Of a stretch of 64,000 nt of DNA, positions 23,174 to 32,943 are shown piece after piece. Source of the stretch: Thermomonas sp. (lineage in GTDB: Bacteria > Pseudomonadota > Gammaproteobacteria > Xanthomonadales > Xanthomonadaceae); contig JADKKV010000005.1 in assembly GCA_016720345.1 (NCBI GenBank), positions 372,001 through 436,000 of the forward strand. The letters are read 5' to 3'. Position numbers and translations under genes: made by a program. The notes under the pieces are model-generated. The model made no database searches. It worked only from the letters and a program-made list of their open reading frames with translations, and was not told where the DNA came from. How positions within the stretch are numbered: the first letter of the stretch is position 1; each line of letters starts with the position of its first letter.

Positions 23174-25035
23174 TGCACCGCCCTCGCCGCCGGTGCCGGC
23201 ACCGCGGCAGTGGCGTCCGCCGGCAGCGCGTGGCCGCTGGCCTTCAGCCGCCTGGCTTCGGCCTCGGCCTGCGCCGCCAGCCACGCATCGAGGTTGTCCG
23301 GCGCCACGTCCATCATCCGCAGCGCGCCTTCCATCACGTTGCGGAACACCGGCGCCGAGACGATGCCGCCGTAGTAGGAGCCCTTGGTCGGATCATTGAC
23401 CGCGACCACCATCGAGAAACGCGGCTTGTCCACCGGCACCAGGCCGGCGAAGTAGCCGATGTAGCGACGCGAATAGCCGCCGGCGCTGGCCTTGCGCGAG
23501 GTGCCGGTCTTGCCGGCCACGTGGTAGCCGAGGATCGCGGCCTGGGTGGCGGTGCCGCCCGGCTCGGTCACGGTCTGCATCATCCGCAGCACTTCGGCCG
23601 CGATCTTCGGGTCCAGCACCTGGCGCGGGGTGGCGTGCTGGCCCTTGACGAAGCTCGGCTGGTGCAGCAGGCCGCCGTTGCCGAGCGCCGCATAGGCGGT
23701 GGCGATCTGCAGCGGGGTGGCATTGAGGCCATAGCCGTAGCTCATGGTCTGCTTGGTGGTACCGCTCCAGCGGTCCGGGGTCGGGAACAGCCCGGCGGCC
23801 TCCCCGGGGAAGCCACTGCCGGTCACCCGGCCGTAGCCGAAGCGGCGCAGGAAGGCGTCGAACTGCGCATCGCTCAGGCGCCGGGCGATCAGCGCCGCGC
23901 CGATGTTGGAGCTCTTGCGGATCACCCCGGTGGTGTCCAGCACGCCGTAGTTGTGGGTGTCGGTGGTGCGGTACTTGCCGTTCGCGATCCAGCCCGGATG
24001 GGTGTTGAACAGCGAATCGGCGGTGATCGCGCCCGCTTCCAGGCCGGCGGCCACGGTCAGCGGCTTCATCGTCGAACCCGGCTCCAGCAAGTCCGTCACC
24101 GCACGGTTGCGGTGCGCGTCGCGCGGGCTGGTGCCGACCGCGTTCGGGTTGAAGGTCGGCAGGTTGACCATCGCCAGCACTTCGCCGGTGGCGACGTCGA
24201 GCACCACCGCCGAGCCGCTGCTGGCGCCGGTCTCGGTGATCGCGGTGCGCAGCTCGCGGTGCGCCAGGTACTGGATGCGGCGGTCGATGCTCAGGGCCAG
24301 CTCGCGGCCCGGCTGCGCCGCGCGCACCAGGTCCACGTTCTCGACGATCCGGCCACGACGGTCGCGGATCACCCGCTTGGCGCCCGGGGTGCCGCGCAAC
24401 CAGTCGTCGAACGCCAGCTCCAGGCCTTCCTGGCCACGGTCGTCGATGTTGGTGAAGCCGAGCACGTGCGCGATCGCCTCGCCCTGCGGGTAGAAGCGGC
24501 GGTACTCGCGCTGGCTGGACACGCCCGGGATCTCCAGCGCCAGGATCGCCTTCGCTTCGTCCGGGTTGATGCGGCGCTTGAGGTAGACGAACTCCTTGTC
24601 GGCGCGCTGGCTCAGGCGACGGACGAGCTCGTCGCGGTCCATGCCCAGCGCGTCCGCCAGCTGCGGCAGCCGCGCCTGCGCCTTCAGCAGTTCCTGCGGG
24701 TTCGCCCAGATCGATTCCACCGGCGAGCTGACCGCCAGCGGCTCGCCGTTGCGGTCGGTGATCATCCCGCGCGAGGTGGCGATCGGGATCTCGCGCAGGA
24801 AGCGCGCCGCGCCCTGCTGCTGGTAGAACGCCTTGTCGACCACCTGCAGGTCCAGCGCACGCGCCAGCAGCGCCACCGAGCACAGCGCCAGCGTTCCGAC
24901 CACCAGCAGCAGCCGCCCGCGCAGGTTGAACTGGGTGCGGCCGCGCGGACGGTTGCCGGCGGGCGCGCGCACGCCGTCGCGACGCGCCGGGTCGCGCTTT
25001 TGCAGGTTCGGGAGCCGCAAGCCGGGCAATTTCAT
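23170..25035 (-). CDS. ftsI: Septal peptidoglycan transpeptidase FtsI (PBP3)
   Basis: FtsI cross-links septal peptidoglycan as partner of FtsW. The protein is 621 aa. After a basic cytoplasmic N-terminus, a single membrane helix lies at about residues 40-60 ([20 protein letters not shown]). The class B dimerisation domain contains [14 protein letters not shown]. The transpeptidase active-site motifs are STMK (catalytic Ser), SSN and KTGTS. The start MKLPGLRL at 25035 overlaps the ftsL stop by 4 bases. Confidence 0.98.
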   Translation of the reverse strand: MKLPGLRLPNLQKRDPARRDGVRAPAGNRPRGRTQFNLRGRLLLVVGTLALCSVALLARALDLQVVDKAFYQQQGAARFLREIPIATSRGMITDRNGEPLAVSSPVESIWANPQELLKAQARLPQLADALGMDRDELVRRLSQRADKEFVYLKRRINPDEAKAILALEIPGVSSQREYRRFYPQGEAIAHVLGFTNIDDRGQEGLELAFDDWLRGTPGAKRVIRDRRGRIVENVDLVRAAQPGRELALSIDRRIQYLAHRELRTAITETGASSGSAVVLDVATGEVLAMVNLPTFNPNAVGTSPRDAHRNRAVTDLLEPGSTMKPLTVAAGLEAGAITADSLFNTHPGWIANGKYRTTDTHNYGVLDTTGVIRKSSNIGAALIARRLSDAQFDAFLRRFGYGRVTGSGFPGEAAGLFPTPDRWSGTTKQTMSYGYGLNATPLQIATAYAALGNGGLLHQPSFVKGQHATPRQVLDPKIAAEVLRMMQTVTEPGGTATQAAILGYHVAGKTGTSRKASAGGYSRRYIGYFAGLVPVDKPRFSMVVAVNDPTKGSYYGGIVSAPVFRNVMEGALRMMDVAPDNLDAWLAAQAEAEARRLKASGHALPADATAAVPAPAARAVQ

Positions 25036-25298
25036 CGCCGCAGCACCACGATGTCCTCGGTGCGCGGGAACACCATGCCCAGCCGGCTCCGCGCGACCTG
25101 GTCGACGCGGTTGCTTTCCGCCCAGGTCGCCTGTTCCAGCTGCAGGCGGCCGAACTCGATGTTGAGGTCGTCGCGCGCCTTCTCCAGCTTGCTGAGGGCG
25201 ACGAACGCCAGCCGGTGCTCGTGGCGGTCGCGCACCACCAGCAGCGCGGTCGCCATGTTCGCGGCCACCAGCACGGCGAGGACCAGGTAGCGGTTCAT
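25032..25298 (-). CDS. ftsL: Cell division protein FtsL
   Basis: A small bitopic protein of 88 aa. An N-terminal membrane helix ([19 protein letters not shown]) is followed by a periplasmic coiled coil with leucine heptads. FtsL forms the FtsQLB complex that activates FtsWI. It overlaps rsmH and ftsI by 4 bases each. Sequence conservation in the family is low; position, length and topology carry the identification. Confidence 0.93.
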   Translation of the reverse strand: MNRYLVLAVLVAANMATALLVVRDRHEHRLAFVALSKLEKARDDLNIEFGRLQLEQATWAESNRVDQVARSRLGMVFPRTEDIVVLRR

Positions 25299-26272
25299 GC
25301 CGCCACCGCCCCGCCGGCGGCCGCCAGCTTCTCGGCGACACGCAGCACTGCGCTGCGCGCGCGCGGATTGGCGGCCAGTTCCGCCGCGCCCGCCTTCTGG
25401 GCACCATCGAGCAGCCGCAGGACCGGGGTGAACGGGAGTTCCACCGGCATCCGCCGGTTCGCCGGCGGCGCCTTCGCGTGGCTGGCCATGAACCGCTTGA
25501 CGATGCGGTCTTCCAGCGAATGGAAGCTGATCACCGCCAGCCGGCCACCCGGCTTGAGCCGCTCGAGCGCGGCGTCGAGCCCGGCCTCGAGGTCCACCAG
25601 TTCGCGGTTGATGAAGATCCGGATGGCCTGGAAGCTGCGGGTCGCGGGATGGATCTTGCTGTCGCCGCGCGGCATCACCGAGGCGATCAGCTCGGCCAGC
25701 TGCGCGGTGCGCAGCAACGGCGCGTCGCCGCGGCGGGCAACGATGGCCCGCGCGATGCGACGGCTCTGGCGCTCCTCGCCATAGGTCCACAGCACGTCGG
25801 CGATGTCCTTTTCGGACGCATGCGCCAGCCACTGCGCGGCGCTTTCGCCGCTGTCCGGATCCATCCGCATGTCCAGCGGGCCGTCCTTGCCGAACGAGAA
25901 CCCGCGCTCGGCGACGTCCAACTGCGGCGACGACACGCCGAGGTCCAGCAGCACCCCGTCGAGGCCCGGATCGGCCAGCGGCCAGCGGGCGAGGTCGGCG
26001 AAGCTGCCGCGGCGCCAGGCCACGCGTGCGTCGTCATGCGCCAGTCGCCCGGCCTCGGCGATCGCCTCGGGATCCTTGTCCATCACCAGCAGGCGGCCGG
26101 CGGGGCCCAGCTGCGCCAGCACCCCGCGTGCGTGGCCGCCGCGGCCGAAGGTGCCATCCAGGTAGGTTCCACCCGCCTTCACCGCCAAGCCCTCCATCAC
26201 CTCGGAGAACATCACCGGCAAGTGACGCACTGGCTGGTGGGCAGGCGTGGCGCCCGCGCCACCGGTGCTCAC
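25295..26272 (-). CDS. rsmH: 16S rRNA (cytosine(1402)-N(4))-methyltransferase RsmH
   Basis: RsmH (formerly MraW) N4-methylates C1402 in the ribosomal P site. The partner that adds the 2'-O-methyl group, RsmI, is at 29385-30215. The protein is 325 aa. The SAM-binding motif is [12 protein letters not shown] near residue 42 and DKDPEAI follows. [12 protein letters not shown] and [18 protein letters not shown] are strongly conserved. The GTG/ATG region at 26272 overlaps the mraZ stop by 4 bases. Confidence 0.98.
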   Translation of the reverse strand: MSTGGAGATPAHQPVRHLPVMFSEVMEGLAVKAGGTYLDGTFGRGGHARGVLAQLGPAGRLLVMDKDPEAIAEAGRLAHDDARVAWRRGSFADLARWPLADPGLDGVLLDLGVSSPQLDVAERGFSFGKDGPLDMRMDPDSGESAAQWLAHASEKDIADVLWTYGEERQSRRIARAIVARRGDAPLLRTAQLAELIASVMPRGDSKIHPATRSFQAIRIFINRELVDLEAGLDAALERLKPGGRLAVISFHSLEDRIVKRFMASHAKAPPANRRMPVELPFTPVLRLLDGAQKAGAAELAANPRARSAVLRVAEKLAAAGGAVAA

Positions 26273-26715
26273 AACACCAGGTCCTGCAGGTCGTCGCCCA
26301 TGTCGGCATCACCCAGCGTCTGCCGGATCTGCGCGTGGTGCGCCTGCTCGCTCCACAACTCGAACTTGTCGCCCATGCCCAGCAGCACGGCCTTGCGGTC
26401 GATCCCCACCGCGCTGCGCTGGCTGGCCGGGATCGAGATCCGGCCGCTGCCATCCGGCTCGGCGAATGCCGCCGCGCCGACCAGCTTGAGCTGCAGCAGG
26501 CGGCTGTTCTTCTTGGTCCGCGGCAGGGCATTGACCTGGTCGCGAACCTTTTCCCAGACCGGCAGCGGGTACAGGTAGAGGCAGCCCTCCTCGAACGGGC
26601 TGTAGGTCAGCACCAGCTGGTTGCCGCATTCGCGCGCGACAAGGTCCCGGTAGGCGGTGGGAATCGCCAGGCGGCCCTTGTCGTCGATGCTGATGGCGGT
26701 TTCGCCCTGGAACAT
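26269..26715 (-). CDS. mraZ: Transcriptional regulator MraZ
   Basis: MraZ is a ring-forming DNA-binding protein of the AbrB-like fold that represses the dcw operon from its own promoter. It is 148 aa with two copies of the fold: [18 protein letters not shown] at the N-terminus and [18 protein letters not shown] at about residue 90. It is the first gene of the dcw cluster. Three spaced G-rich boxes upstream (26766-26789) fit its operator. Confidence 0.97.
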   Translation of the reverse strand: MFQGETAISIDDKGRLAIPTAYRDLVARECGNQLVLTYSPFEEGCLYLYPLPVWEKVRDQVNALPRTKKNSRLLQLKLVGAAAFAEPDGSGRISIPASQRSAVGIDRKAVLLGMGDKFELWSEQAHHAQIRQTLGDADMGDDLQDLVL

Positions 26716-26765
26716 GCCCCTGCCCTGTGTCGCCCCCGTCTCAAGCGGGGTTCATGACGGAAAAA

Positions 26766-26826
26766 CCACGAAATTCCCGGTTTCCCCACAAGACGCCACC
26801 TTAGGCACGCGTTTTTGCCTTGTCAA
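26766..26826 (-). promoter_or_regulatory. mraZ (dcw) promoter with MraZ-box operator
   Basis: On the minus strand a perfect -35 TTGACA (26826-26821) is followed after 17 bases by TAAGGT (26803-26798). Downstream are three G-rich boxes at 10-base spacing: GTGGGG (26789-26784), CGGGAA (26779-26774) and GTGG (26769-26766). This resembles the spaced TGGGN direct repeats bound by MraZ. The arrangement implies autoregulation of the whole cluster. Confidence 0.75.
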
Positions 26827-26896
26827 CAACATTCCTCCGGGAATTTCACTAGGCAGGTCAACGACTTGCAGCAATCTTGAGAGACTTGTTCAAGCT

Positions 26897-26905
26897 TTAT
26901 CCACA
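26897..26905 (+). promoter_or_regulatory. Consensus DnaA box upstream of the dcw promoter
   Basis: TTATCCACA is an exact match to the strict DnaA-box consensus. It lies 71 bases upstream of the mraZ -35, in the 331-base gap between mraZ and the divergent NRDE gene. Only one clear box was seen here, so this is not an origin. It could link division-gene expression to DnaA. Confidence 0.55.
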
Positions 26906-27046
26906 AGCCCATGTTTCGTCTCATTTTTTGAGAATTCGTGACTTCCTACACACTTCGGCGCCGGTGGCCCGGCCCGCGTGCCGGGGCATGTTGCGGTGCA
27001 AAACATGAATGCACGCGGGCGCCCCCGGACGCGCCACAATTGCCCC

Positions 27047-27805
27047 ATGTGCGTCGTCGCCTTCGCCTGCAATGCCCACCCCCGCTGGCGGCTGCTGCTG
27101 GCCGGCAACCGGGACGAATTCCACGCCCGCCCGACCGCGGCCGTGGCCCGCTGGCCGGACAGCGGCCTGCTCGCCGGGCGCGACCTGCAATCCGGCGGCA
27201 CCTGGGTCGGGCTCGACACCCGCGGCCGGGTCGCGGTGGTCACCAATGTCCGCGACGGCTTCGCCAAGCCGCACGACGGCCCGTCGCGCGGGGCACTGCC
27301 GCACGCCTTCCTGGCCGGATCGGCGGATGCCGCCGGCACCACCGACGCCTTGCTGGCCGGCGCCCACGCCTACGCGCCGTTCAACCTGATGCTGGCCGAT
27401 GCGGGAGGTTGCTGGCACCTGGGCAACCATCCGCGCCAGCGGGACGTGCTGGCGGCCGGCGTGCACGGCATCTCCAACGGCCGCCTGGACGCACCCTGGC
27501 CGAAGACCCGTCGCCTGGTCGCCGCACTGCAGGGGTGGATCGATCTTGGCAGCGACGACCTGCAGGCGGTCTGGGACGCGCTTGCCGACGAGCATGTCGC
27601 GGCCGACGCGGACCTGCCGGCCACCGGGGTTGGCATCGACCTGGAGCGCCGGCTGTCCCCCACGTTCATCCGTGGCGAAACCTACGGAACGCGGGCCAGC
27701 ACCGTGATCGCCGTCGCCCGCGACGGCCGCGGCTTCATCCACGAACGCCGGTTCGGGCCACACGGCGTGTTCGAGGGCGAAAGCGTGCTCCGCAATTACG
27801 CCTGA
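27047..27805 (+). CDS. NRDE (TANGO2-like) family protein
   Basis: A 252-aa protein of the NRDE/TANGO2 family. The N-terminus MCVVAFA with Cys2, the name-giving NRDE motif (LLAGNRDEFHARP) and GGTWVG all match. Bacterial members have no settled biochemical function; the Cys2 arrangement resembles N-terminal-nucleophile hydrolases. Start ATG 27047 is chosen because the family begins Met-Cys; an ATG at 26978 would add an unrelated extension and hide the Cys. It is transcribed divergently from the dcw cluster and convergently toward rnpB. Confidence 0.88.
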   Translation: MCVVAFACNAHPRWRLLLAGNRDEFHARPTAAVARWPDSGLLAGRDLQSGGTWVGLDTRGRVAVVTNVRDGFAKPHDGPSRGALPHAFLAGSADAAGTTDALLAGAHAYAPFNLMLADAGGCWHLGNHPRQRDVLAAGVHGISNGRLDAPWPKTRRLVAALQGWIDLGSDDLQAVWDALADEHVAADADLPATGVGIDLERRLSPTFIRGETYGTRASTVIAVARDGRGFIHERRFGPHGVFEGESVLRNYA

Positions 27806-27817
27806 GGCGCAGGCTTG

Positions 27818-27838
27818 CTTCCATGCGCAGCATGGAAG
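27818..27838. terminator. Hairpin between NRDE gene and rnpB
   Basis: A perfect 9-bp stem CTTCCATGC/GCATGGAAG with a GCA loop sits just 3' of rnpB on the minus strand and 13 bases after the NRDE stop on the plus strand. It has no T-run. It may end or stabilise either transcript. Confidence 0.5.
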
Positions 27839-27841
27839 GTG

Positions 27842-28214
27842 GCGGAGTCGGCCGATAAGCCGGGTCCTGTTCGACGCTCGCGCGCCGCGACAGTCATTCC
27901 TCTAGGCGCACGGTCACCCGTACGCTCAAGCAGCCTACCCGGACCCGACGCGGGCAGCGTCATGAGGTCCCTATTTGGCCTTGCTCCCGGTGGGGTTTGC
28001 CATGCCGGCCTGTTGCCAGGCTCGCGGTGCGCTCTTACCGCACCATTTCACCCTTGCCTGCCAGATTGCTCCGACATAGGCGGTATCTTTCTGTTGCACT
28101 TTCCGTCGACTCGCGCCGCCCAGGCGTTACCTGGCACCGTGCCCTGTGGAGCCCGGACTTTCCTCGGCACCCCGCCTTGCGACGTGATGACGCGACTGCC
28201 TGGCCGACTCCGCC
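27842..28214 (-). ncRNA. rnpB: RNase P RNA, class A
   Basis: This is the catalytic RNA that cuts 5' leaders from pre-tRNAs. On the minus strand the 5' end GCGGAGTCGGCCA and the 3' end CGGCCGACTCCGCC form the P1 helix. Conserved class A elements are readable: the GAGGAAAGTCCGGGCTCC block near 28150 and the terminal GGCTTATCGGCC near 27855. The length is about 373 nt. The ends are placed by P1 pairing and may be off by a few bases. The region holds no protein gene. Confidence 0.97.
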
Positions 28215-28225
28215 GCGGGCATTGT

Positions 28226-28246
28226 CGCACGCGGGTAACGCGTGCG
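28226..28246 (-). terminator. Hairpin after the asparaginase gene
   Basis: A perfect 8-bp stem CGCACGCG/CGCGTGCG with a 5-base loop sits 3 bases past the asparaginase stop and 12 bases before the rnpB 5' end. There is no T-run. It overlaps the place where the rnpB promoter must lie. Confidence 0.45.
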
Positions 28247-28248
28247 CT

Positions 28249-29362
28249 TCAGCGATCTGGATCGCCCGTCAGCAGGGGTTCCTCGTCCAGAAGGCGACCG
28301 CCATGCTCGTCACAGGCTGCGTATTGGCCGCCTGGGTACATCGACACGCCCGCGTGTTCGCCATTGCGACCCAGCACATAGAAGCTCAGCCAGAAGTTGG
28401 GCAAGCCACGCGGATTCAGCAGGCGCTTCTCGACCGTATTGGCGCGTCCGGCGCAGCCCATCGATCGCCGCGTCCTTCGGGTGCATGCCGCGGCGCAGGT
28501 TCTCGACGATCAGGTGCGAGGTGAGGTGGTACAGGTTAGCCTCGCCGCGCCCGGTGCTGCCGGCGGCGCCGACATCGTTGTCCAGGTAGAGGCCGGCGCC
28601 GAGGATCGGCGAATCGCCGACGCGGCCCGGGATCTTCCACGCAAGCCCGCTGGTGGTGGTGACCCCGCAGATGTCGCCCGCCGCGTTGATGGCGGAGCAA
28701 TTGATGGTGCCGTAGAAGTGTTCGGGATCCACCAGGCCATCGGCCACCATCGACTGGCCGGCGCGCAACGACGCCTGCGCGCGCGAGGCCGGGTCCAGGA
28801 AATGGGTGGGATCGACCCGCCGCTTCCATTCCAGCCACAGCCTGCGCGAGGTATCGGTATTGAGGTCGTCCTCGATGGCGAAGCCCAGCTGCCGCGCGAA
28901 GGTTTGCGCGCCGGCGCCAACCAGCAGGTGGTGGTCGGTTTCCCGGAGCACCGCGCGCGCGACCATCGACGGCGTGCGCACGCCTTCCAGCGCGGCCACC
29001 CCGCCGGCGCGCCGCAATGGCCCGTGCATGCAGCAGGAATCCAGCTGCACCACGCCATCCGCATTCGGCAGGCCACCGTAGCCGACGCTGGTATCGGCCG
29101 GATCGAGTTCGACGATGTTGACCCCGGCGATCACCGCATCCAGCACGTCCTTGCCGGCCACGACCTGCTCGAACGCGGTCTCGACGCAGGTCAGCCTGCC
29201 GCCATTGCGGAACTGGTGGCCATTGCCGGAGGCGATCACCACCGGCTTCGGCTTGCCGCCGCGGACCGCCGGCGCCTGCGCCGATGCCGCCGGCAGCACC
29301 CCTGCCGCGGCAAGCCCTGCGCCTGCCTGGATGAAACCGCGCCTTGAAATCGTCTTGCTCAT
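28249..29362 (-). pseudogene. Tat-exported N4-glycosylasparaginase / asparaginase-like hydrolase, frameshifted
   Basis: An Ntn-hydrolase of the isoaspartyl-peptidase/glycosylasparaginase family. A twin-arginine signal (SRRGFIQ, residues 6-12, then an Ala-rich stretch to ASAQA) predicts folded export to the periplasm. The nucleophile Thr expected at the autocleavage site is probably the one in YGTINCSAIN. The frame from 29362 runs through the family up to AAIDGLRR, then breaks. The expected C-terminus (NTVEKRLLNPRGLPNF to PLLTGDPDR) continues in another frame (28249-28461). The shift lies at about 28443-28450 and needs one extra or two missing bases. Left unrepaired, the protein ends at 28310 with a foreign tail. 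It is a recent mutation or a sequencing error. Confidence 0.85.
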
Positions 29363-29384
29363 GGTTGCATCCCCGTTGGCTGTG

Positions 29385-30215
29385 TCATTCGTTGCCGCCC
29401 CCGTACAAGGCCTTGCGCGGCGCGCCCGACCATTCCGCTGCCACTTTCGCCGCCGTGGAGGGCGGCAGGTGTTCGCTCAGTTTCGCGTACAGGCGGCGGC
29501 CCTCGGTGACCTTGGCATCCGCGGCTTCGCCTGCGCCATGCACCAGCAGCACGAACTCGCCCTTGCGCTGGTTCGGATCCGCACGAACGCGTTGCGCGAG
29601 GTCGGCCAGGCTGCCATCGAGCACGGTTTCGAACAGCTTGGTCAGCTCGCGTGCCACCACCGCGCGGCGTTCCGCGCCAAATGCAGCCGCGGCATCGGCC
29701 AGCATGTCTTCGATCCGATGCGCGGACTCGTAGAAGATCAGCGTGCGTGGTTCGGCGGCCAGCATGGCCAGGCGCTCGCGGCGGGCGTTCGCCTTCGCCG
29801 GCAGGAAGCCCTCGAAGATGAAGCGATCGCTGGGCAGCCCGGCCACGCTGAGGGCCGCGACCAGCGCACTCGCCCCCGGCACCGGGCTGACCGCGATCCC
29901 GGCCTCGCGCGCGGCGCGCACCAGCCGGAAGCCCGGGTCACTGACCAGCGGGGTGCCGGCATCGGACACCAGCGCCAGCGATTCGCCGGCCAGCAGCCGC
30001 GCGACCAGCGGGCCGGCGGCATCACCCTCGTTGTGCTCATGCAGCGCGACCAGCGGCCTGTCCACGCCGAAATGGGACAGCAGCTGGCGGGTATGGCGGG
30101 TGTCTTCCGCACATACCGCGGACACCTTCTTCAACGTGTCGAGGGCACGCGGGCTGAGGTCGCCCAGGTTGCCGATCGGCGTGGCCACCACGAACAATGT
30201 TCCGGGACGCTGCAT
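29385..30215 (-). CDS. rsmI: 16S rRNA (cytidine(1402)-2'-O)-methyltransferase RsmI
   Basis: RsmI 2'-O-methylates C1402 of 16S rRNA, the same base RsmH modifies. The protein is 276 aa with the tetrapyrrole-methylase fold: LFVVATPIGNLGDLSPRA at the start, EDTRHTRQLL, then LVSDAGTPLVSDPG and VPGASA. Start MQRPGT at 30215. It is divergent from lpoA with a 60-base gap; the rsmI/lpoA/yraN neighbourhood is the same as in E. coli (yraL-yraM-yraN). Confidence 0.97.
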   Translation of the reverse strand: MQRPGTLFVVATPIGNLGDLSPRALDTLKKVSAVCAEDTRHTRQLLSHFGVDRPLVALHEHNEGDAAGPLVARLLAGESLALVSDAGTPLVSDPGFRLVRAAREAGIAVSPVPGASALVAALSVAGLPSDRFIFEGFLPAKANARRERLAMLAAEPRTLIFYESAHRIEDMLADAAAAFGAERRAVVARELTKLFETVLDGSLADLAQRVRADPNQRKGEFVLLVHGAGEAADAKVTEGRRLYAKLSEHLPPSTAAKVAAEWSGAPRKALYGGGNE

Positions 30216-30275
30216 CACTGCCTTTACCTTGGGCGCAGGTAGAATCCTAGCCGGTTCCCGAACGAGCGCCGATCC

Positions 30276-31613
30276 GTGGCCCGCAAACACCTGGTTGGCC
30301 GATTCACCCGCAGCCTGTGCTGCGCCCTGTTCCTGCTGGCGCTGGCCGCATGCGCCAGCGTGGAGGTGGACCGCACGCCGGTGGCCACGATGCACCCTGC
30401 CACCGCCGAAGCGCAGGCGCTGGCGCGCGCGCATGCCGGACTGCCCGGGCCGGCGCGCGCCGGCAACGCCGCGCGGATCGAGGCACTGCTGGCACAACTC
30501 GACGATGCCAGCCTGGCCCGCGACGCCGGCGCACTGGCGGTCGGCGACCCGCTCTACAACTTCGCCGGCCGCGCGCTGCTCAACCGCGGGCTGTCGCTGC
30601 CGCGCCCGTTCGACCGCGGCGAGTGGAATTTCGACGCCGCCGGGCGTCCCCCGGCCGACCGCGACGGCTACCGGCCGCCGATGAGGGTGGCGCTGCTGCT
30701 GCCCCTGACCGGGGGCCAGGCCGCCGCCGCGACTGCGGTCCGCGACGGCTTCCTGACCGGCTATTACGGCGAAGGCCGGCGCCGGCCCGAGGTGCGCTTC
30801 TACGACAGCGCCGGTGGCGCGAATGCGGCCTACGCGCGCGCCGTTGCCGACGGCAACGACTTCGTGGTCGGCCCGCTGGCGCGCGAGGAAGTCGACGCGG
30901 TGTTCGCCAATGACACCCCGCCGGTCCCGCTGCTGGCGCTCAACCGCGGCAGCCGGATGCCGCCGGCCGGCAATGCGAGCTTCTCGCTGTCGCCCGAGGA
31001 CGAGGGCATCAGCCTGGCCCAGTACCTGATCGATCGCGGGGCCAGGCGCGTGCTGATCGCCAGCGGCGGCGAGGATGCGCAGCGGCGCAGCGCCGGCGCG
31101 GCGAAGGCGCAGCTTGAACGGCGTGGCGTACAGGCGACCGAAGAGATGACCGGCGCGCAGGGCGTGGATGCAGTGCTGCTCGCGATGAAGGCCCCGCAGG
31201 CGCGCGCACTGCTGGCGCGGCTGGCGGCAGCCGGGGTGGTGGCGGCCACCCGCGTGGCCACCGCGCAGATCACCTCCGGAACCGGCAAGGCCGGCGAGGA
31301 CGCGGCGCTGGATGGCATCGTGTTCCCGACCGAGGCCTGGGCCGCGCGCAATGTCGCCGGCCTGCCCGCGCAGGCGCGCGCCGCGGAACGGCTTGGCACC
31401 GCGAAGGGCCCGGCGGCACGGCTGTTCGCGTTCGGCTTCGACGCGTGGCTGCTGACCGCCTACCTCGAGCGGCTGGCGCTGTCCGCCAATGCCGACATCG
31501 CCGGCGCCACCGGCCAGCTGAGCCTGGACGGCTTCGGCAACGTGTTGCGGCGGCCGAGCTGGTCGCGCTTTGCCGGCGGCGTCCCGGTGCCGCTGGACGA
31601 TGGCGGGCGCTGA
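30276..31613 (+). CDS. lpoA: Penicillin-binding protein activator, LpoA-like lipoprotein
   Basis: An outer-membrane lipoprotein predicted to activate PBP1A from outside. The signal peptide ends in the lipobox LALAAC (Cys26). An Asp and Gln at +2/+3 are absent (Ala-Ser follows), which fits outer-membrane sorting. The rest is a periplasmic-binding-like fold ([17 protein letters not shown] near residue 135). At 445 aa it is shorter than E. coli LpoA and seems to lack the large N-terminal TPR-like domain. Identification rests on this fold, the lipobox and the rsmI-lpoA-yraN order. Confidence 0.88.
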   Translation: MARKHLVGRFTRSLCCALFLLALAACASVEVDRTPVATMHPATAEAQALARAHAGLPGPARAGNAARIEALLAQLDDASLARDAGALAVGDPLYNFAGRALLNRGLSLPRPFDRGEWNFDAAGRPPADRDGYRPPMRVALLLPLTGGQAAAATAVRDGFLTGYYGEGRRRPEVRFYDSAGGANAAYARAVADGNDFVVGPLAREEVDAVFANDTPPVPLLALNRGSRMPPAGNASFSLSPEDEGISLAQYLIDRGARRVLIASGGEDAQRRSAGAAKAQLERRGVQATEEMTGAQGVDAVLLAMKAPQARALLARLAAAGVVAATRVATAQITSGTGKAGEDAALDGIVFPTEAWAARNVAGLPAQARAAERLGTAKGPAARLFAFGFDAWLLTAYLERLALSANADIAGATGQLSLDGFGNVLRRPSWSRFAGGVPVPLDDGGR

Positions 31614-31989
31614 CCGCCCACTGGACCGCCGCGCCCGCGGCGATGCGGTGGAAGCCGCTGCGCTTGGATTCCTGCAGGCGCAGGGCCTGCGCCTGCTCGC
31701 GCGCAATGCACGCGCGCGCGGCGGCGAGATCGACCTGGTGATGCAGGACGGCGATGCCGTGGTCTTCGTCGAAGTGCGCTTCCGCGCTGGCGGCGGTTTC
31801 GGTGGCGGCGCGGCCTCGGTCGATGCCGGCAAGCGCCGCAAGCTGATACGCGCCGCCCAGGTCTTCCTGCTGCGCCATCCGCGGCATGCGGATGCGCCCT
31901 GCCGCTTCGACGTGGTCGCCGCCTGCGGCGACCCGGACGCGCCGCGGTTGGACTGGCTGCGCGATGCGTTCCGTGCCGACGACACCTGA
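31600..31989 (+). CDS. yraN: UPF0102 / YraN family endonuclease-like protein
   Basis: A 129-aa member of UPF0102. The restriction-endonuclease-like core is visible in [21 protein letters not shown] (E-I-D then V-E-V-R). [14 protein letters not shown] follows. The cellular function of the family is not established. ATG 31600 overlaps the lpoA end by 14 bases; an earlier ATG at 31570 would overlap more and add a non-family extension. Confidence 0.93.
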   Translation: MAGADRPLDRRARGDAVEAAALGFLQAQGLRLLARNARARGGEIDLVMQDGDAVVFVEVRFRAGGGFGGGAASVDAGKRRKLIRAAQVFLLRHPRHADAPCRFDVVAACGDPDAPRLDWLRDAFRADDT

Positions 31990-32082
31990 GCGGGTCTCCG
32001 CGGGTGCAGGCCAACCAACGGCATGGGCGGCCAGGCCGCTAGACGCTTAAGCTTCCGTAAACCCGATTCCCGGACCAAGCCC

Positions 32083-32943
32083 ATGATGGCGATGCGGATG
32101 CTCCTGCTGGCGGCATGGCTGGTGGGCACCAGCCTGATGCCGGTGCACGCGCAGACGGACGCAACCCCCGCCCGCGAATACCGGGTGCTGCTGGTCGGCA
32201 ACAGCCTGACCTACACCAACAACCTGCCCGCGCTGCTGCGCGCGGTCGGTGCGTCGCAGGGCACCCCGATCGCCACCGAGAGTTTCGCCGCGCCGGGCGG
32301 CACGCTGATCGAACGCTGGAACGACGGCCATGTCGCCGAAGCCCTGCGCAGCCGCGGCTTCGACGCGGTGGTCCTGCAGGAACAGGGCGGGAACCTGGCC
32401 GCCTGCATGGCCAGCGTGCAGCAACAGCGCAAGGCGCCCTGCGCCGCCAGCCTTCGGGCGTACACGGAATTCGCGCAACTGGCCACGGTCAAGGGGGCGA
32501 AGGTGCTGGTGTTCGCCACCTGGGGACCGGACGAGCGCTGGCAGGGCAAGCTGGCCCGGAGCGCACGCATGATCGCGGAGAGCGCGTCCGCAACCGTGTT
32601 CGATGCCGCGGGCGCCCTGCAGGCGCTGCACAAGGCGCAGCCGGGCATCAACCTGTTCCCGGACGGCAACCACCCCAGCACGCAGGCGTCCTTGATGCTG
32701 GCGCTGGCGCTCTACCGCGACATCACCGGCAGCGCGCCGGTGGCGAAGGATCTGCGCGTCACCGCGCCGCTGCTACCGGTGAACGCGGCGGTCTCGCCGG
32801 CATCGGCGATGGAGTCGCAGCCGGGGCTTGCCGGCGACGGCAAGGCCGTGGTGGTCCCCGCCAGCCTGGTCGAACCGCTGGTGCAGGCCCTGCCGGGGCC
32901 CGGGTCCTCAAGCGAAATGGACCCAGCCGGTCGCCGGCGCTGA
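32083..32943 (+). CDS. Exported SGNH/GDSL-type hydrolase
   Basis: A 286-aa secreted hydrolase. The signal peptide is MMAMRMLLLAAWLVGTSL to HAQ. The block I Ser is in LVGNSLTYTNNLP (GNSL in place of GDSL). An Asn/Gly region (LQEQGGN) follows, and the catalytic Asp-His pair is in DGNHPSTQ near residue 200. The substrate cannot be told from sequence. Start ATG 32083 is set by the signal peptide. The 3' end overlaps the convergent thiL gene by 36 bases. It could be an esterase or an acyl-carbohydrate deacetylase. Confidence 0.8.
   Translation: MMAMRMLLLAAWLVGTSLMPVHAQTDATPAREYRVLLVGNSLTYTNNLPALLRAVGASQGTPIATESFAAPGGTLIERWNDGHVAEALRSRGFDAVVLQEQGGNLAACMASVQQQRKAPCAASLRAYTEFAQLATVKGAKVLVFATWGPDERWQGKLARSARMIAESASATVFDAAGALQALHKAQPGINLFPDGNHPSTQASLMLALALYRDITGSAPVAKDLRVTAPLLPVNAAVSPASAMESQPGLAGDGKAVVVPASLVEPLVQALPGPGSSSEMDPAGRRR

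Noticed and set aside
26716..27046. Replication origin at the mraZ-NRDE gap
   Set aside because: Only one consensus DnaA box was found; there is no cluster of boxes, AT-rich unwinding element or dnaA/dnaN gene.
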